This document shows, one piece after another, positions 18,290-30,024 of a stretch of 64,000 bases of DNA. The position numbers and the translations under genes were made by a program. This DNA comes from Pseudomonas sp. H3(2019) (GTDB lineage: Bacteria; Pseudomonadota; Gammaproteobacteria; Pseudomonadales; Pseudomonadaceae), in the NCBI RefSeq assembly GCF_007713465.1, contig NZ_VMSG01000009.1:1-64000 (forward strand). The letters are read 5' to 3'. The first letter of the stretch is position 1, and each line of letters opens with the position of its first letter. Below the pieces are notes generated by a model. The model saw nothing but the letters and a program-made list of their open reading frames with translations. It was not told the origin of the DNA and searched no databases.

Positions 18290-18794
18290 GAACGGTTTCT
18301 CCGGTCTTCTTGCTTTTGAACATATCCAGCGCGAGCATCACGGCCCCGACGCAGATGGCGCTATCGGCAAAGTTGAACGCCGGGAAGTACCAGCGGTTCT
18401 GCCAATGCACCAGAATGAAATCGATCACATGGCCCAGGGTAATGCGGTCGTACAGGTTGCCCAGCGCACCACCGAGCACCAATGCCAGCGCAATCGCCAG
18501 CCAGGTGTCGTTGCGCCCCAGACGCTTGAGCCAGACCACCAGCACCGCACTGACCACGACCGCGATCAGGGCAAACAACCAGCGCTGCCAGCCGGAGCTG
18601 TCAGCCAGGAAACTGAAGGCCGCGCCTGTGTTGTAGGCCAGGGTCCAGCTGAAGTAATCAGGGATCACCACGATTTGCTGGTACATGGTCAGCGAGCTTT
18701 CGAAGTGAAGCTTGCTGGCCTGGTCAATGACCAGAACCAGCACGCTCAACCAGAGCCAGCTCAGCCGTCCGAAACGGCTAGCAGCATTAGGCAT
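18282..18794 (-). CDS. lspA: Lipoprotein signal peptidase LspA
   Basis: A 170-residue inner-membrane aspartyl protease that cuts the signal peptide from diacylated prolipoproteins. Four membrane helices are evident. The catalytic Asp residues lie in [10 protein letters not shown] and [12 protein letters not shown], and NTGAAFSF is a further family motif. It overlaps ileS by 8 bp and fkpB by 8 bp. Several lipoproteins encoded here (BamD, the 609-residue orphan) would be its substrates. Confidence 0.97.
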   Translation of the reverse strand: MPNAASRFGRLSWLWLSVLVLVIDQASKLHFESSLTMYQQIVVIPDYFSWTLAYNTGAAFSFLADSSGWQRWLFALIAVVVSAVLVVWLKRLGRNDTWLAIALALVLGGALGNLYDRITLGHVIDFILVHWQNRWYFPAFNFADSAICVGAVMLALDMFKSKKTGETVHD

Positions 18795-21618
18795 AGTGAC
18801 GAACCTCGCCAGCGCCGCTGATGTTGTCGACGCAACGACCGCAGATTTCCGGATGCTCCGGGTTCACGCCGACATCATCACGGCAGTGCCAGCAACGGGC
18901 GCACTTGGCGAAGCTCGACTTGACCACTTTGAGTTTCAGACCGCTGACTTCGGTTTCAACCGCGTCGGCCGGCGCTTGCACGAACGGTGCAATGCTGGCG
19001 GTGGAGGTGATCAACACGAAGCGCAGTTCGTTGCTCAGCTTGGCCAGGTCGGCGCTCAGCGCTTCTTCGGCGAACAGCGTCACTTCGGCTTGCAGGTTAC
19101 CGCCCACGGCCTTGGCCGCGCGCTGGATTTCCATTTCCTTGTTGACCGCAACCTTGACCGCCATGATCCGCTCCCAGTAGGCGCGGTCCAGTTCGAAGCC
19201 TTCCGGCAACTCGCTGAGGCCTTCGTACCAGGTATTGAGCATGACCGATTCGTTGCGCTCGCCCGGCAGGTACTGCCACAGCTCATCAGCGGTGAAGGCG
19301 AGGATCGGCGCGATCCAGCGCACCAGCGCTTCAGAGATGTGGAACAGCGCGGTTTGCGCCGAACGGCGGGCCTTGCTGTTGGCGCCAGTGGTGTACTGAC
19401 GGTCCTTGATGATGTCGAGGTAGAAACCGCCCAGCTCCTGCACACAGAAGTTGTGCACCTTGGAGTAGACGTTCCAGAAACGGTATTCACCGTAGTGCTC
19501 TTGCAGCTCGCGTTGCAGCAGCAAGGTACGGTCCACCGCCCAACGGTCCAGCGCGAGCATTTCTTCTGCCGGCAGGATGTCGGTGGCCGGGTTGAAACCG
19601 GTCAGGTTGGAAAGCAGGAAGCGCGCGGTGTTACGGATCCGCCGGTAGGCGTCCGCACTGCGTTGCAGGATCTGGTCGGAAACCGCCATTTCACCCGAAT
19701 AATCGGTCGAAGCGACCCACAGGCGCATGATATCGGCGCCCAGGGTGTCGTTGACTTTCTGCGGCGCGATCACGTTGCCCAAGGACTTGGACATCTTGCG
19801 GCCAGCTTCGTCGACGGTGAAACCGTGAGTCAGCAGTTCGCGGTACGGCGCGTGGTTGTCGATGGCGCAACCGGTCAACAGCGACGAGTGGAACCAGCCG
19901 CGGTGTTGGTCGGAACCTTCCAGGTACAGGTCGGCACGCGGGCCGGTTTCGTGGCCCATCGGGTGCGAACCGCGCAGGACGTGCCAGTGCGTGGTGCCCG
20001 AATCGAACCAGACGTCGAGGGTGTCGCTGATCTTGTCGTACTGCGGCGCTTCGTCACCGAGCAGCTCGGCCGCGTCCATCTTGAACCAGGCTTCGATGCC
20101 TTCGACTTCGACGCGCCGGGCGACCTCTTCCATCAGCTCAACGGTACGTGGATGCAGTTCGCCGCTTTCCTTGTGCAGGAAGAACGGAATCGGCACGCCC
20201 CAGTTACGTTGACGGGAGATGCACCAGTCCGGACGGTTGGCGATCATCGAGTGCAGGCGCGCCTGGCCCCAGGCCGGCACGAATTTGGTGTCTTCGATGG
20301 CTTTGATCGCGCGTTTGCGCAAGGTGTCGCCAGTCGCCGGCTCTTTGTCCATGCCGATGAACCACTGCGCGGTGGCGCGGTAGATCAGCGGGGTCTTGTG
20401 ACGCCAGCAGTGCATGTAGCTGTGTTCGATGACGGTGGTGTGCAGCAACGCACCGACTTCGGTCAGCTTGTCGACGATGGCCGGGTTGGCCTTCCAGATG
20501 AACTGGCCGCCAAAGAACTCCAGCGACGGCACGTACACGCCGTTGCTTTGCACCAGGTTGAGGATGTCGTCGTTGACCATGCCATAGGCTTTGCAGGTCA
20601 CGAAGTCGTCCACGCCGTAAGCCGGTGCGGAGTGAACCACGCCGGTGCCGGCGCCCAGTTCAACGTACTCGGCCAGGTAAACCGGCGACAGGCGATCGTA
20701 GAACGGGTGACGGAAATTGATCAGTTCCAGCGCCGCGCCAGTGGCTGTGGCGATGACCGAACCTTCGAGGTTGTAGCGAGCCAGGCACGACTCGACCAGC
20801 TCTTCAGCCAGTACCAGCAGTTTGTCGCCGACATCGACCAGGGCGTAGTTGAACTCGGGGTGAATGTTCAGCGCCTGGTTGGCCGGGATGGTCCACGGGG
20901 TGGTGGTCCAGATTACGATCGAAGCCGGTTTGCCCAGCGACGGCAGGCCGAACGCGGCAGCCAGTTTGGCTTCGTCGGCAATCGGGAAGGCAACGTCGAT
21001 GGTCGAGGACTTTTTGTTCTCGTATTCAACTTCGGCTTCAGCCAGGGCCGAACCGCAGTCGAAGCACCAGTTCACAGGCTTGAGGCCCTTGAACACGAAG
21101 CCACCCTTGACGATTTCGGCCAAGGCACGGATTTCACCGGCCTCGTTCTTGAAATCCATAGTCTTGTACGGGTTGGCGAAGTCACCCAGCACACCCAGGC
21201 GGATGAACTCGGACTTCTGGCCTTCGATCTGCTCGGTGGCGTAGGCACGGCACAGCTCACGGGTTTTATCCGCCGTGAGGTTCTTGCCGTGGGTCACTTC
21301 GACTTTGTGCTCGATCGGCAAACCGTGGCAGTCCCAGCCCGGAACATAAGGCGCATCGAAACCCGAAAGGGTCTTCGAGCGGATGATCATGTCCTTGAGA
21401 ATCTTGTTGAGCGCATGACCGATATGAATGGTGCCGTTGGCGTACGGAGGACCGTCGTGCAGAACGAACTTCGGACGATCCTTACCAATCTCACGCAACT
21501 TCTGGTACAGGCCAATGCTGTCCCAGCGCTGCAGAATCTGCGGTTCGCGCTGAGGCAGGCCGGCCTTCATTGGGAAGGCGGTGTCCGGAAGGTTTAGCGT
21601 GGCTTTATAGTCGGTCAT
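18787..21618 (-). CDS. ileS: Isoleucyl-tRNA synthetase IleS
   Basis: A 943-residue class I synthetase that charges tRNA-Ile and edits misactivated valine. ATP-site motifs [13 protein letters not shown] (HIGH, about 60) and [10 protein letters not shown] (KMSKS, about 600) are present, with a CP1 editing domain between them. The C-terminal zinc finger has two CxxC pairs, CARCWHC and CGRC. The length and zinc finger indicate the bacterial IleS1 type. It is the second gene of the ribF operon, starting 14 bp after ribF. A long open frame on the opposite strand is a GC-rich shadow. Confidence 0.98.
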   Translation of the reverse strand: MTDYKATLNLPDTAFPMKAGLPQREPQILQRWDSIGLYQKLREIGKDRPKFVLHDGPPYANGTIHIGHALNKILKDMIIRSKTLSGFDAPYVPGWDCHGLPIEHKVEVTHGKNLTADKTRELCRAYATEQIEGQKSEFIRLGVLGDFANPYKTMDFKNEAGEIRALAEIVKGGFVFKGLKPVNWCFDCGSALAEAEVEYENKKSSTIDVAFPIADEAKLAAAFGLPSLGKPASIVIWTTTPWTIPANQALNIHPEFNYALVDVGDKLLVLAEELVESCLARYNLEGSVIATATGAALELINFRHPFYDRLSPVYLAEYVELGAGTGVVHSAPAYGVDDFVTCKAYGMVNDDILNLVQSNGVYVPSLEFFGGQFIWKANPAIVDKLTEVGALLHTTVIEHSYMHCWRHKTPLIYRATAQWFIGMDKEPATGDTLRKRAIKAIEDTKFVPAWGQARLHSMIANRPDWCISRQRNWGVPIPFFLHKESGELHPRTVELMEEVARRVEVEGIEAWFKMDAAELLGDEAPQYDKISDTLDVWFDSGTTHWHVLRGSHPMGHETGPRADLYLEGSDQHRGWFHSSLLTGCAIDNHAPYRELLTHGFTVDEAGRKMSKSLGNVIAPQKVNDTLGADIMRLWVASTDYSGEMAVSDQILQRSADAYRRIRNTARFLLSNLTGFNPATDILPAEEMLALDRWAVDRTLLLQRELQEHYGEYRFWNVYSKVHNFCVQELGGFYLDIIKDRQYTTGANSKARRSAQTALFHISEALVRWIAPILAFTADELWQYLPGERNESVMLNTWYEGLSELPEGFELDRAYWERIMAVKVAVNKEMEIQRAAKAVGGNLQAEVTLFAEEALSADLAKLSNELRFVLITSTASIAPFVQAPADAVETEVSGLKLKVVKSSFAKCARCWHCRDDVGVNPEHPEICGRCVDNISGAGEVRHYA

Positions 21619-21631
21619 TTAAGGCTCTTCA

Positions 21632-22570
21632 TTAGCGATTGGCGCTAGGTGCCGCTAGGGCACGGGCGGCGGCGACATCCGCATTGATCGCCGTCTTAAG
21701 CGCCTCCAGAGAGGCGAAACGCTGCTCTTCACGCAGCTTGTGGTGGAAAACCACCGTCAAACGCCGGTCATACAGATCGCCGGCAAAATCTAGAATATGG
21801 ACTTCAAGGTGGGCTTTGCCATCACCTTCAACCGTTGGCCGAACACCAATATTGGCGACGCCCGGCCAGGTCTTGCCGTCGACTTCGACGCTCACCAGGT
21901 AAACCCCGGTCAGCGGTACACGACGACGCTTGAGTTGCACGTTGGCCGTTGGTGTACCCAATTGGCGCGCCAGCTTCTGCCCGTGCAGGACCCGCCCGGC
22001 AATCCCGAACGGATGGCCGAGCAAGCGCTCGGCCAAGGTAAAATCAGCGGCGGCCAAGGCATTACGCACCTGGGTGCTGCTGACACGCAACCCGTCCAGT
22101 TCAACGGTCTGCGCCGCTTCGACGGTGAACCCCTGGACGGCCCCGGCCTGTAGCAGGAAATCGAAATCCCCTACCCGATCACAACCGAAACGGAAGTCGT
22201 CACCGACCTCCAGATGCTGCACACCCAGACCATCGACCAGAATGGTGTCGACGAACTCGGCAGCGCTGAGCTTGCTCAAACGATGATTGAAGGCCAGGCA
22301 CAGAACCCGGTCAACCCCTTCGGCGGCCAGCAACTGCAACTTGTCGCGCAAGCGCGCCAGACGGGCTGGAGCCGTGTCCGGGGCGAAAAACTCACGCGGC
22401 TGCGGCTCGAAAATCACCACGCAGTTGGGCACACCCAACTCGAGCGCACGCTCACGCAGTCGGGCCAGGATAGCCTGGTGACCACGGTGAACACCGTCAA
22501 AGTTGCCAATAGTGGCGACACAGCCCCGATGCTGGGGGCGCAAATTGTGGAGGCCTCGAACCAGCTGCAT
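21632..22570 (-). CDS. ribF: Bifunctional riboflavin kinase/FAD synthetase RibF
   Basis: A 312-residue enzyme making FMN from riboflavin and then FAD. The N-terminal nucleotidyltransferase domain has TIGNFDGVHRGHQAIL, and the C-terminal flavokinase domain has GTPTANVQL and YLVSVEVDG…GVANIGVRPTV. The ATG at 22570 gives the usual Pseudomonas N-terminus MQLVRGLHNLRPQHRG; an ATG at 22588 is also possible. It is the first gene of ribF-ileS-lspA-fkpB-ispH, with a TATAAT box about 30 bp upstream. Confidence 0.96.
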   Translation of the reverse strand: MQLVRGLHNLRPQHRGCVATIGNFDGVHRGHQAILARLRERALELGVPNCVVIFEPQPREFFAPDTAPARLARLRDKLQLLAAEGVDRVLCLAFNHRLSKLSAAEFVDTILVDGLGVQHLEVGDDFRFGCDRVGDFDFLLQAGAVQGFTVEAAQTVELDGLRVSSTQVRNALAAADFTLAERLLGHPFGIAGRVLHGQKLARQLGTPTANVQLKRRRVPLTGVYLVSVEVDGKTWPGVANIGVRPTVEGDGKAHLEVHILDFAGDLYDRRLTVVFHHKLREEQRFASLEALKTAINADVAAARALAAPSANR

Positions 22571-22598
22571 AACGCGCTTCTTGCTCATAAAGTGGTCG

Positions 22599-22604
22599 AT
22601 TATA
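22599..22604 (-). promoter_or_regulatory. -10 element of the ribF operon promoter
   Basis: A perfect TATAAT lies on the minus strand about 30 bp before the ribF ATG. The best -35 candidate is TTGTCG with a short 15-bp spacer, so only the -10 is certain. Confidence 0.55.
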
Positions 22605-22699
22605 ACCACACCCGGCGGCCGACAACAGGCAACACCGTAACCCAAAGTGATCGAACCGACAAAACTGGCGCCCGACCCGTGATTATTGATGCCGCGTCT

Positions 22700-24238
22700 T
22701 CAGTTCAACGCCTTGCGATTGAAGTCTCGCAGACGGAAGCCCATCAACGCCAGCATACCGAAATAGGCCACCACACCGGCACCGACCAAAGCCCCCAGAC
22801 GCAGGAAGCGTTCCAGCATGTGCCCTTCGTCCCAGGCCGGCATGAAGTGCATCGCCCCCAGCAAAACTGCGGACATCACCGTCACCGCGACCACCAGCTT
22901 GAGCCCGAACAGGCCCCAGCCTGGCTGTGGCTGATACATCTTCTGTTTGCGCAATTGATAGAACAACAGACCGGCGTTGAGGCATGCACCCGCGCTAATG
23001 GCCAGGGCCAGCCCTGCGTGTTTCAACGGGCCGATCAAGGCCAGGTTGAACAGCTGAGTGACGACCAGCGTGAAAATCGCGATTTTTACCGGTGTGCGAA
23101 TGTTTTGTTGCGCATAGAACCCCGGCGCCAGCACTTTAATCACGATAATCCCGAGCAAACCGACCGAGTAGGCAACCAGCGCACGTTGGGTCATCGAGGC
23201 ATCAAATGCGCTGAATTGACCGTACTGGAACAGCGAAACGGTCAGTGGCTCCGCCAGAATTCCCAGCGCCAGCGAGCACGGCAGCACCAGCACGAAGCAC
23301 AAACGCAGGCCCCAATCGAGAATGCGCGAGTATTCGTGACGGTCCTTGCTGGCGTAGGTTTTGGCCAGCGTCGGCAGCAGAATCGTGCCCAACGCCACAC
23401 CGAGAACACCGGAGGGCAACTCCATCAGGCGGTCGGCGTAATACATCCAGGACACTGAACCTGCCACCAGAAACGAGGCAAAAATGGTGTTGATGATCAG
23501 CGAAATCTGGCTGACCGAGACCCCGAGGATCGCCGGCAGCATCTGCTTCATCACCCGCCAGACACCGGTGTCGCGCAGATTCAGGCGCGGCAACACCAAC
23601 ATGCCGATTTTCTTCAGGTGCGGCAGCTGATAGAGCAATTGCGCCAGCCCACCGACCAGCACTGCCCAGCCCAGAGCCATTACCGGCGGATCGAAATACG
23701 GCGTCAGGAACAGCGCGAAGACGATCATGCTGACGTTGAGCAGGGTCGGCACGAAGGCTGGCACCGAAAAACGGTTCCAGGTATTGAGGATCGCCCCGGC
23801 CAGCGAGGACAGCGAGATCAGCAATATATAAGGAAAGGTCACTCGTAACAGGCTGGAGGTCAGCTGAAATTTTTCCGGCGTGTTGGTAAACCCCGGGGCC
23901 GTTGCCCAGATGACCCAGGGCGCCGCGACCATCCCCAGAATCGTGACCAGCGCCAGTACCAGCGTGAGCAAGCCCGATACGTAAGCGATGAAAGTTCGTG
24001 TCGCCTCCTCGCCCTGCTGACTTTTGTATTCCGCCAGGATCGGCACAAAGGCCTGGGAAAACGCTCCTTCGGCGAAGATTCGCCGCAACAGGTTGGGCAG
24101 TTTGAAGGCGATAAAGAAGGCGTCTGTGGCCATCCCGGCGCCAAATATGCGTGCGACGAGCGTGTCACGGACGAACCCCAGAACCCGGGAAAGCATCGTG
24201 ATAGAGCTGACGGCGGCCAACGATTTAAGCAGGTTCAT
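22700..24238 (-). CDS. murJ: Lipid II flippase MurJ (MviN)
   Basis: A 512-residue polytopic inner-membrane protein with about 14 hydrophobic segments that flips lipid II for peptidoglycan synthesis. Family sequence begins [22 protein letters not shown] and includes [21 protein letters not shown] and [20 protein letters not shown] [17 protein letters not shown]. The ATG at 24238 is chosen because it begins this conserved N-terminus; an upstream in-frame GTG/ATG would add 16 poorly conserved residues. It is divergent from rpsT and upstream of ribF with 129 bp between them. Confidence 0.96.
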   Translation of the reverse strand: MNLLKSLAAVSSITMLSRVLGFVRDTLVARIFGAGMATDAFFIAFKLPNLLRRIFAEGAFSQAFVPILAEYKSQQGEEATRTFIAYVSGLLTLVLALVTILGMVAAPWVIWATAPGFTNTPEKFQLTSSLLRVTFPYILLISLSSLAGAILNTWNRFSVPAFVPTLLNVSMIVFALFLTPYFDPPVMALGWAVLVGGLAQLLYQLPHLKKIGMLVLPRLNLRDTGVWRVMKQMLPAILGVSVSQISLIINTIFASFLVAGSVSWMYYADRLMELPSGVLGVALGTILLPTLAKTYASKDRHEYSRILDWGLRLCFVLVLPCSLALGILAEPLTVSLFQYGQFSAFDASMTQRALVAYSVGLLGIIVIKVLAPGFYAQQNIRTPVKIAIFTLVVTQLFNLALIGPLKHAGLALAISAGACLNAGLLFYQLRKQKMYQPQPGWGLFGLKLVVAVTVMSAVLLGAMHFMPAWDEGHMLERFLRLGALVGAGVVAYFGMLALMGFRLRDFNRKALN

Positions 24239-24407
24239 TGAAGAGTTTTTGCCTGTCGATAAACAGCAGGCGAACAAACCGCCCACTTATGCGATACTCC
24301 GCGCCGCAACAGCACAGAGCCAAAGCTCGCGAGTTTACAGGTCAAGCGCCGGAAATAAATATCCCGCCTCTTTAGATCGACCACTCAGCGGAACGCATCA
24401 CCCGCCC

Positions 24408-24436
24408 TTGACAAGACTTCAACTCATCGGCATGAT
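24408..24436 (+). promoter_or_regulatory. sigma70 promoter of rpsT
   Basis: TTGACA (24408–24413), 17 bp, CATGAT (24431–24436), followed by a GC-rich TCGCGGCC stretch as in stringently controlled ribosomal promoters. The transcript would have a leader of about 45 nt. Confidence 0.7.
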
Positions 24437-24489
24437 TCGCGGCCTATTTTGTTTGCTATTTCCTAAAAAGTCTTTCGAGGAGCTCGACG

Positions 24490-24768
24490 GTGGCCAACAC
24501 ACCTTCCGCCAAAAAACGTGCAAAACAGGCTGAGAAGCGTCGCAGCCACAACGCCAGCCTGCGTTCCATGGTTCGTACCTACATCAAGAATGTAGTTAAA
24601 GCCATCGACGCAAAAGACGCTGAAAAAGCGCAAGCCGCTTACGTTCTGGCCGTGCCAGTTATCGACCGTATGGCCGATAAAGGCATCATCCACAAGAACA
24701 AAGCTGCTCGTCATAAGAGCCGCCTGAATGGCCACGTCAAGGCTCTGAACGTTGCCGCTGCTGCCTAA
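24490..24768 (+). CDS. rpsT: 30S ribosomal protein S20
   Basis: A 92-residue basic helical protein that binds 16S rRNA early in 30S assembly. It begins with GTG (codons for [18 protein letters not shown]) with GAGGAG upstream; a non-AUG start is usual for S20 and is part of its autoregulation in E. coli. It is a single-gene transcript with its own promoter and terminator. Confidence 0.98.
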   Translation: MANTPSAKKRAKQAEKRRSHNASLRSMVRTYIKNVVKAIDAKDAEKAQAAYVLAVPVIDRMADKGIIHKNKAARHKSRLNGHVKALNVAAAA

Positions 24769-24782
24769 GCGACACGCTCATT

Positions 24783-24810
24783 AAAAAACCGACCCCAGGG
24801 TCGGTTTTTT
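24783..24810 (+). terminator. Rho-independent terminator of rpsT
   Basis: AAAAAACCGACC, loop CCAG, GGTCGGTTTTTT starts 14 nt after the rpsT stop. Flanking A and T tracts make it potentially bidirectional. Confidence 0.93.
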
Positions 24811-24845
24811 ATTGCCTGCGATTTACCAGGCACACCACAAAAAAA

Positions 24846-24936
24846 TGTGGGAGCGAGCTTGCTCGCGATGGCGGCATGGCTGTCAACGATGATGTTGAAT
24901 GCTACGACCTCATCGCGAGCAAGCTCGCTCCCACAG
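24846..24936. repeat. Paired REP elements (REPIN)
   Basis: Two inverted copies of TGTGGGAGCGAGCTTGCTCG flank about 40 bp between the convergent rpsT and creA. The arms are near identical to those at 17727–17819. Confidence 0.9.
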
Positions 24937-24950
24937 GGTACAGCGTCAGC

Positions 24951-25415
24951 TTATTGGGCGTGCGTCCACGGCAAAATCGGAATCGCGGTCACGGCATTCT
25001 GCGGACTGCCTTCGATCAGGCGATCGCTGTAGACCAGGTACACCAGGGTGTTGCGCTTCTTGTCGAGGAAACGCACCACCTGCATGGTCTTGAACACCAG
25101 CGATGTGCGCTCCTTGAACACCTCTTCGCCATCCTTGAGCTCACCCTTGAAGCTGATCGGACCGACCTGACGACAAGCAATGGACGCTTCCGAGCGATCT
25201 TCGGCCAACCCCAGACCACCCTTCACGCCGCCCGTCTTGGCTCGCGACAGGTAGCAGGTCACGCCATCGACCTTCGGATCATCAAATGCCTCGACGACGA
25301 TGCGGTCATTCGGCCCGACGAATTTGAATACAGTCGATACTTGACCGATTTCTTCAGCCGAAGCCAGCAGCGGCATCGCCAACAGCAACCCCAACAATCC
25401 TTTTGCCATGCGCAT
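24951..25415 (-). CDS. creA: CreA family periplasmic protein
   Basis: A 154-residue secreted protein of the CreA family, with a signal peptide [20 protein letters not shown] cut before EEIG. Family features include [24 protein letters not shown], a Cys pair (VTCYLSRA and IACRQVG) probably forming a disulphide, and [22 protein letters not shown]. The function is unknown; the E. coli gene is the first of the creABCD operon, but no creBCD genes are here. It ends close to a REP pair and follows proB by 11 bp, so it is probably cotranscribed with proB. Confidence 0.9.
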   Translation of the reverse strand: MRMAKGLLGLLLAMPLLASAEEIGQVSTVFKFVGPNDRIVVEAFDDPKVDGVTCYLSRAKTGGVKGGLGLAEDRSEASIACRQVGPISFKGELKDGEEVFKERTSLVFKTMQVVRFLDKKRNTLVYLVYSDRLIEGSPQNAVTAIPILPWTHAQ

Positions 25416-25426
25416 TCGCGTTTTCC

Positions 25427-26545
25427 TTAAACCAGAATCAGGTTATCGCGGTGAACCAGCTCCGGCTCCGCCATGTAACCCAGCAAACCGACAATCGCCT
25501 CAGACGATTGACCGATGATTTTTTGTGCCTCAAGCGCACTGTAGTTGGCCAAACCACGGGCAATCTCACGACCGTCCGGCGCCACGCACACCACCATTTC
25601 ACCGCGACGGAAGCTGCCCTGAACCAGCTTGACGCCAACCGGCAGCAGACTTTTATTACCCCGAGACAACGCTGTGACCGCCCCCTCATCCAGCACCAGC
25701 GTGCCGCGAGTCTGCAAGTGCCCGGCCAGCCACTGCTTGCGCGCCGCCAGCAGGCCGCGCTCAGGCGACAGCAAGGTGCCGATGCGCTCGCCCGCCTTCA
25801 AACGATCCAGCACACGCTCTAGACGCCCACCCACGATGATCGTGTGAGCCCCCGAACGCGCCGCCAGACGCGCCGCACGCAATTTGGTCTGCATACCGCC
25901 ACGACCCAACGCACCGCCAGTGCCGCCCGCAACCGCATCCAACGCCGGATCATCGGCGCGCGCTTCGTAAATCAGCTTGGCGTCAGGGTTGTAGCGCGGA
26001 TCGGCGTCGAACATGCCGTCACGATCAGTGAGGATCACCAACAGGTCAGCCTCGACCAGGTTGGCCACCAGCGCCGCCAGCGTATCGTTGTCGCCGAAAC
26101 GGATTTCGTCGGTGACCACCGTATCGTTCTCGTTGATCACCGGAATGACCTTGAGATCGACCAGCGCACGCAAGGTGCTGCGGGCGTTGAGGTAACGCTT
26201 GCGGTCAGACAAGTCATCGTGAGTCAGGAGAATCTGCGCCGTGTGCCGGCCATGCTCGGCAAAGCTCGACTCCCAGGCCTGCACCAACCCCATCTGACCG
26301 ATGGCGGCAGCCGCCTGCAACTCGTGCATCGCACTGGGTCGTGCGGTCCAGCCAAGGCGACTCATGCCTGCCGCTACCGCCCCCGAGGACACCAGCACCA
26401 GCTCGACACCCGCCTCATGCAGCGCGACCATCTGCTCAACCCAGACGCTCATTGCTGCGCGATCCAGACCCTTGCCGTCAGCCGTCAGCAAAGCGCTGCC
26501 GATCTTCACGACCCAACGCTGCGCACCTGTCACCTTGCTCCGCAT
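25427..26545 (-). CDS. proB: Glutamate 5-kinase ProB
   Basis: A 372-residue kinase catalysing the first step of proline synthesis, ATP + glutamate to glutamyl-5-phosphate. The amino-acid kinase domain begins [10 protein letters not shown] and contains [12 protein letters not shown] and VINENDTV…[14 protein letters not shown]-terminal PUA domain covers about 280–360. Two adjacent ATGs (26548 and 26545) exist; the second gives the usual [11 protein letters not shown] start. It lies downstream of obg and a terminator, and upstream of creA. Confidence 0.97.
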   Translation of the reverse strand: MRSKVTGAQRWVVKIGSALLTADGKGLDRAAMSVWVEQMVALHEAGVELVLVSSGAVAAGMSRLGWTARPSAMHELQAAAAIGQMGLVQAWESSFAEHGRHTAQILLTHDDLSDRKRYLNARSTLRALVDLKVIPVINENDTVVTDEIRFGDNDTLAALVANLVEADLLVILTDRDGMFDADPRYNPDAKLIYEARADDPALDAVAGGTGGALGRGGMQTKLRAARLAARSGAHTIIVGGRLERVLDRLKAGERIGTLLSPERGLLAARKQWLAGHLQTRGTLVLDEGAVTALSRGNKSLLPVGVKLVQGSFRRGEMVVCVAPDGREIARGLANYSALEAQKIIGQSSEAIVGLLGYMAEPELVHRDNLILV

Positions 26546-26624
26546 CATCTTCAACCTTAGCTTGAGGACAGCGCGACCCAGCGCTGCCCGTAACGTTATT
26601 CGTGACTACCGATTTCCAGATACC

Positions 26625-26649
26625 AAAACGCCGCTCGATAGAGCGGCGC
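26625..26649 (-). terminator. Rho-independent terminator of obg
   Basis: The minus strand reads CGCCGCTC, TATC, GAGCGGCGTTTT, about 20 nt after the obg stop. Confidence 0.85.
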
Positions 26650-26668
26650 TTAAGTTTACTGCAACGAA

Positions 26669-27931
<1,263 letters not shown>

Positions 27932-27944
27932 CTAAGACATAAGA

Positions 27945-28027
27945 CTCTTGCAAAAATGAGCGCAGCGACCTCAATCAACGACCGCATAATCCAGCGCCGG
28001 CAGCCCATACAAACAGTTTTGCAAGAG
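27945..28027. repeat. Long-range inverted repeat upstream of obg
   Basis: CTCTTGCAAAA (27945–27955) and TTTTGCAAGAG (28017–28027) are perfect 11-bp inverted arms 61 bp apart, between the rpmA terminator and the obg start. The flanks (ACTC…/…ACTC) extend the similarity imperfectly. It could be a paired operator, a leader stem or the ends of a small element. Confidence 0.5.
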
Positions 28028-28042
28028 ACTCACCCCACAAAC

Positions 28043-28074
28043 GAAAAAGCCCCGTCGCAAGACAGGGCTTTTCC
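28043..28074 (-). terminator. Rho-independent terminator of rplU-rpmA
   Basis: The minus strand reads AAAAGCCCTGTC, TTGC, GACGGGGCTTTTTC, starting about 15 nt after the rpmA stop. Confidence 0.9.
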
Positions 28075-28087
28075 AGCGATCGCGCAA

Positions 28088-28345
28088 TTAAGCCGCGACA
28101 ACGCTCACGTAACGGCGGTTGAACGCGCCTTTTACTTCAAACTTGATCACGCCTTCGATTTTCGCGAAGAGGGTGTGATCTTTACCCATGCCAACACCGT
28201 AACCGGCGTGGAATTGGGTGCCGCGCTGACGCACGATGATGTTGCCCGGAATGATTTTCTGGCCGCCATACATCTTCACGCCAAGGCGTTTGGCTTCTGA
28301 GTCGCGACCGTTACGGGTACTACCACCAGCTTTTTTGTGTGCCAT
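28088..28345 (-). CDS. rpmA: 50S ribosomal protein L27
   Basis: An 85-residue protein whose N-terminus reaches the peptidyl transferase centre. [20 protein letters not shown] and [19 protein letters not shown] are diagnostic. The N-terminus starts directly with the functional AHKK sequence, without the cleaved leader seen in Firmicutes. It follows rplU by 35 bp. Confidence 0.98.
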   Translation of the reverse strand: MAHKKAGGSTRNGRDSEAKRLGVKMYGGQKIIPGNIIVRQRGTQFHAGYGVGMGKDHTLFAKIEGVIKFEVKGAFNRRYVSVVAA

Positions 28346-28380
28346 GAGTTCAATTCTCCTAGTGAGGAATTAGGCTGAAA

Positions 28381-28695
28381 TTAAGCCTGAATACCGGTGA
28401 TTTTGATCTCGGTGTACCACTGGCGGTGGCCCATACGCTTCATGTGGTGCTTACGACGACGGAACTTGATGATGCGGACTTTATCGTGACGACCTTGGGA
28501 GATCACTTCAGCCACAACGGTAGCGCCAGCAACAACTGGAGCGCCGATATTCACGTCATCGCCATTGGCGACCAACAGAACGCGATCAAAAGTTACGGAT
28601 TCGCCGGTAGCGATTTCCAGTTTCTCGATCTTCAGGTATTCACCTGGGGCGACCTTGTATTGCTTGCCACCAGTAACGATTACTGCGTACGACAT
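28381..28695 (-). CDS. rplU: 50S ribosomal protein L21
   Basis: A 104-residue 23S rRNA-binding protein with [26 protein letters not shown] and the basic [18 protein letters not shown] near the end. The frame stays open 20 codons upstream to another ATG at 28755, but family length and the CGGAGAAA site before 28695 support the shorter form. The leader from the promoter is about 125 nt, long enough for ribosomal-protein feedback. Confidence 0.98.
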   Translation of the reverse strand: MSYAVIVTGGKQYKVAPGEYLKIEKLEIATGESVTFDRVLLVANGDDVNIGAPVVAGATVVAEVISQGRHDKVRIIKFRRRKHHMKRMGHRQWYTEIKITGIQA

Positions 28696-28827
28696 GGTAT
28701 TTCTCCGATAATCCTGCTCACCCAGCTCTTTATAAGAAGAGGTATTGGCTGGCATGGCTGCATGGGATGGAACGACCCAAATGCAATTGCGTAAGGCAGG
28801 TGCTGCCCAGGAAGTTCAGGGTGCGCG

Positions 28828-28856
28828 ATTGTACGCAAGGCACGAGCGCGTTGCAA
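28828..28856 (-). promoter_or_regulatory. sigma70 promoter of rplU-rpmA
   Basis: On the minus strand: TTGCAA (28856–28851), 17 bp, TACAAT (28833–28828), followed by CGCGCACCC. It is back to back with the ispB promoter, the two -35 boxes being 18 bp apart. Confidence 0.75.
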
Positions 28857-28874
28857 GTGGCCGTCCATCGCGCC

Positions 28875-28903
28875 TTGACAGGCCCGGACGTGGGTCCTAG
28901 CAT
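28875..28903 (+). promoter_or_regulatory. sigma70 promoter of ispB
   Basis: TTGACA (28875–28880), 17 bp, TAGCAT (28898–28903), with a GC-rich discriminator. Transcription would begin about 25 nt before the ispB ATG. Confidence 0.75.
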
Positions 28904-28935
28904 GCCGCGCAACCCTTCTGGAGCGACTGTCGCTG

Positions 28936-29904
28936 ATGCAACCCCAAGCTTTCTACCGCGCGGTGGCGGACGATTTTAACGCCGTCGACGGCATCATCAA
29001 GAAGCAGCTGACTTCCCGAGTGCCGCTGGTATCGAAAATCGGCGATTACATTACCTCGGCTGGCGGTAAACGCCTGCGTCCTTTATTAGTGTTGCTGTGT
29101 GGCAAGGCCCTGGGGCGCGAAGGCGACGACATGCGCTTGCTGGCCGCCACCATCGAATTCCTGCACACCGCCACCCTGCTGCACGACGACGTGGTCGACA
29201 TGTCCGGCATGCGCCGTGGCCGCTCGACCGCCAACGCCATGTGGGGCAATGCCCCGAGCGTGCTGGTGGGTGATTTCCTGTACTCGCGCTCGTTCGAGAT
29301 GATGGTCGAACTGGGCTCGATGCCGGTGATGAAGATTCTCTCGCAAGCCACGCGGATCATCGCTGAAGGCGAAGTCCTGCAGCTGTCCAAGGTGCGCGAC
29401 GCCAGCACTACCGAAGAAACCTACATGGAAGTCATCCGCGGCAAAACCGCGATGCTTTTCGAGGCGTCGACCCACAGTGCCGCGGCCCTGGCTGGCGCGA
29501 CGCCAGAACAGAGCGAAGCCTTGCGCACCTTTGGCGACCACCTCGGTGTGGCCTTCCAACTGGTCGACGACCTGCTGGATTACAAAGGCGACGCAGAAAC
29601 CCTGGGCAAGAACGTCGGTGACGATCTGGCCGAAGGCAAGCCGACCCTGCCGCTGATCTACACCATGCGCGAAGGCACGCCGGAGCAGGCGGCACTGGTG
29701 CGCCGGGCGATTCAGAAAGGTGGTATCGAAGACCTGGAAAGCATCCGTGCTGCCGTGGAAGCCTCGGGCTCGCTGGACTACACCGCACAACTGGCCCGCG
29801 ATTACGTGGCCCGCGCGATCAAATGCCTCGAAATGCTGCCTGCCAGCGAATACCGGGATGCATTGGTCGAACTGAGCGAGTTTGCGGTCGCCCGCACACA
29901 CTGA
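28936..29904 (+). CDS. ispB: Polyprenyl diphosphate synthase IspB (octaprenyl/solanesyl type)
   Basis: A 322-residue trans-prenyltransferase that makes the ubiquinone side chain. The first Asp-rich motif is LLHDDVVDMSGMRRG and the second is LVDDLLDYKGD; GGKRLRPLLV is also present. Small residues before the first motif fit a long product, and Pseudomonas makes Q9, so the product is probably C45. It is divergent from rplU, with its own promoter. Confidence 0.94.
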   Translation: MQPQAFYRAVADDFNAVDGIIKKQLTSRVPLVSKIGDYITSAGGKRLRPLLVLLCGKALGREGDDMRLLAATIEFLHTATLLHDDVVDMSGMRRGRSTANAMWGNAPSVLVGDFLYSRSFEMMVELGSMPVMKILSQATRIIAEGEVLQLSKVRDASTTEETYMEVIRGKTAMLFEASTHSAAALAGATPEQSEALRTFGDHLGVAFQLVDDLLDYKGDAETLGKNVGDDLAEGKPTLPLIYTMREGTPEQAALVRRAIQKGGIEDLESIRAAVEASGSLDYTAQLARDYVARAIKCLEMLPASEYRDALVELSEFAVARTH

Positions 29905-29917
29905 CACCTGCCCCATA

Positions 29918-29941
29918 CTGGAGCGAGCAAGCTCGCTCCAG
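29918..29941. repeat. Single perfect REP-like palindrome after ispB
   Basis: CTGGAGCGAGC, AA, GCTCGCTCCAG is a 24-bp dyad with 11-bp arms, 13 nt past the ispB stop. It shares the GGAGCGAGC core of the REP family and may stabilise or end the ispB mRNA. Confidence 0.75.
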
Positions 29942-30024
29942 CAGGTCGTCACCGCCCACCCCCTCTCCCGCCTAAAACCCTATATAATGTGCGCTTTTAG
30001 CCATCCTGAATCCAAGGAGCCTTA

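Noticed and set aside
18712..21597. 961-codon open frame antisense to ileS
   Set aside because: The opposite strand encodes a complete, motif-perfect IleS; the antisense frame is a codon-bias artefact.
28696..28755. 20-codon N-terminal extension of L21
   Set aside because: L21 is about 103 residues in all bacteria and a good ribosome site precedes the internal ATG at 28695.
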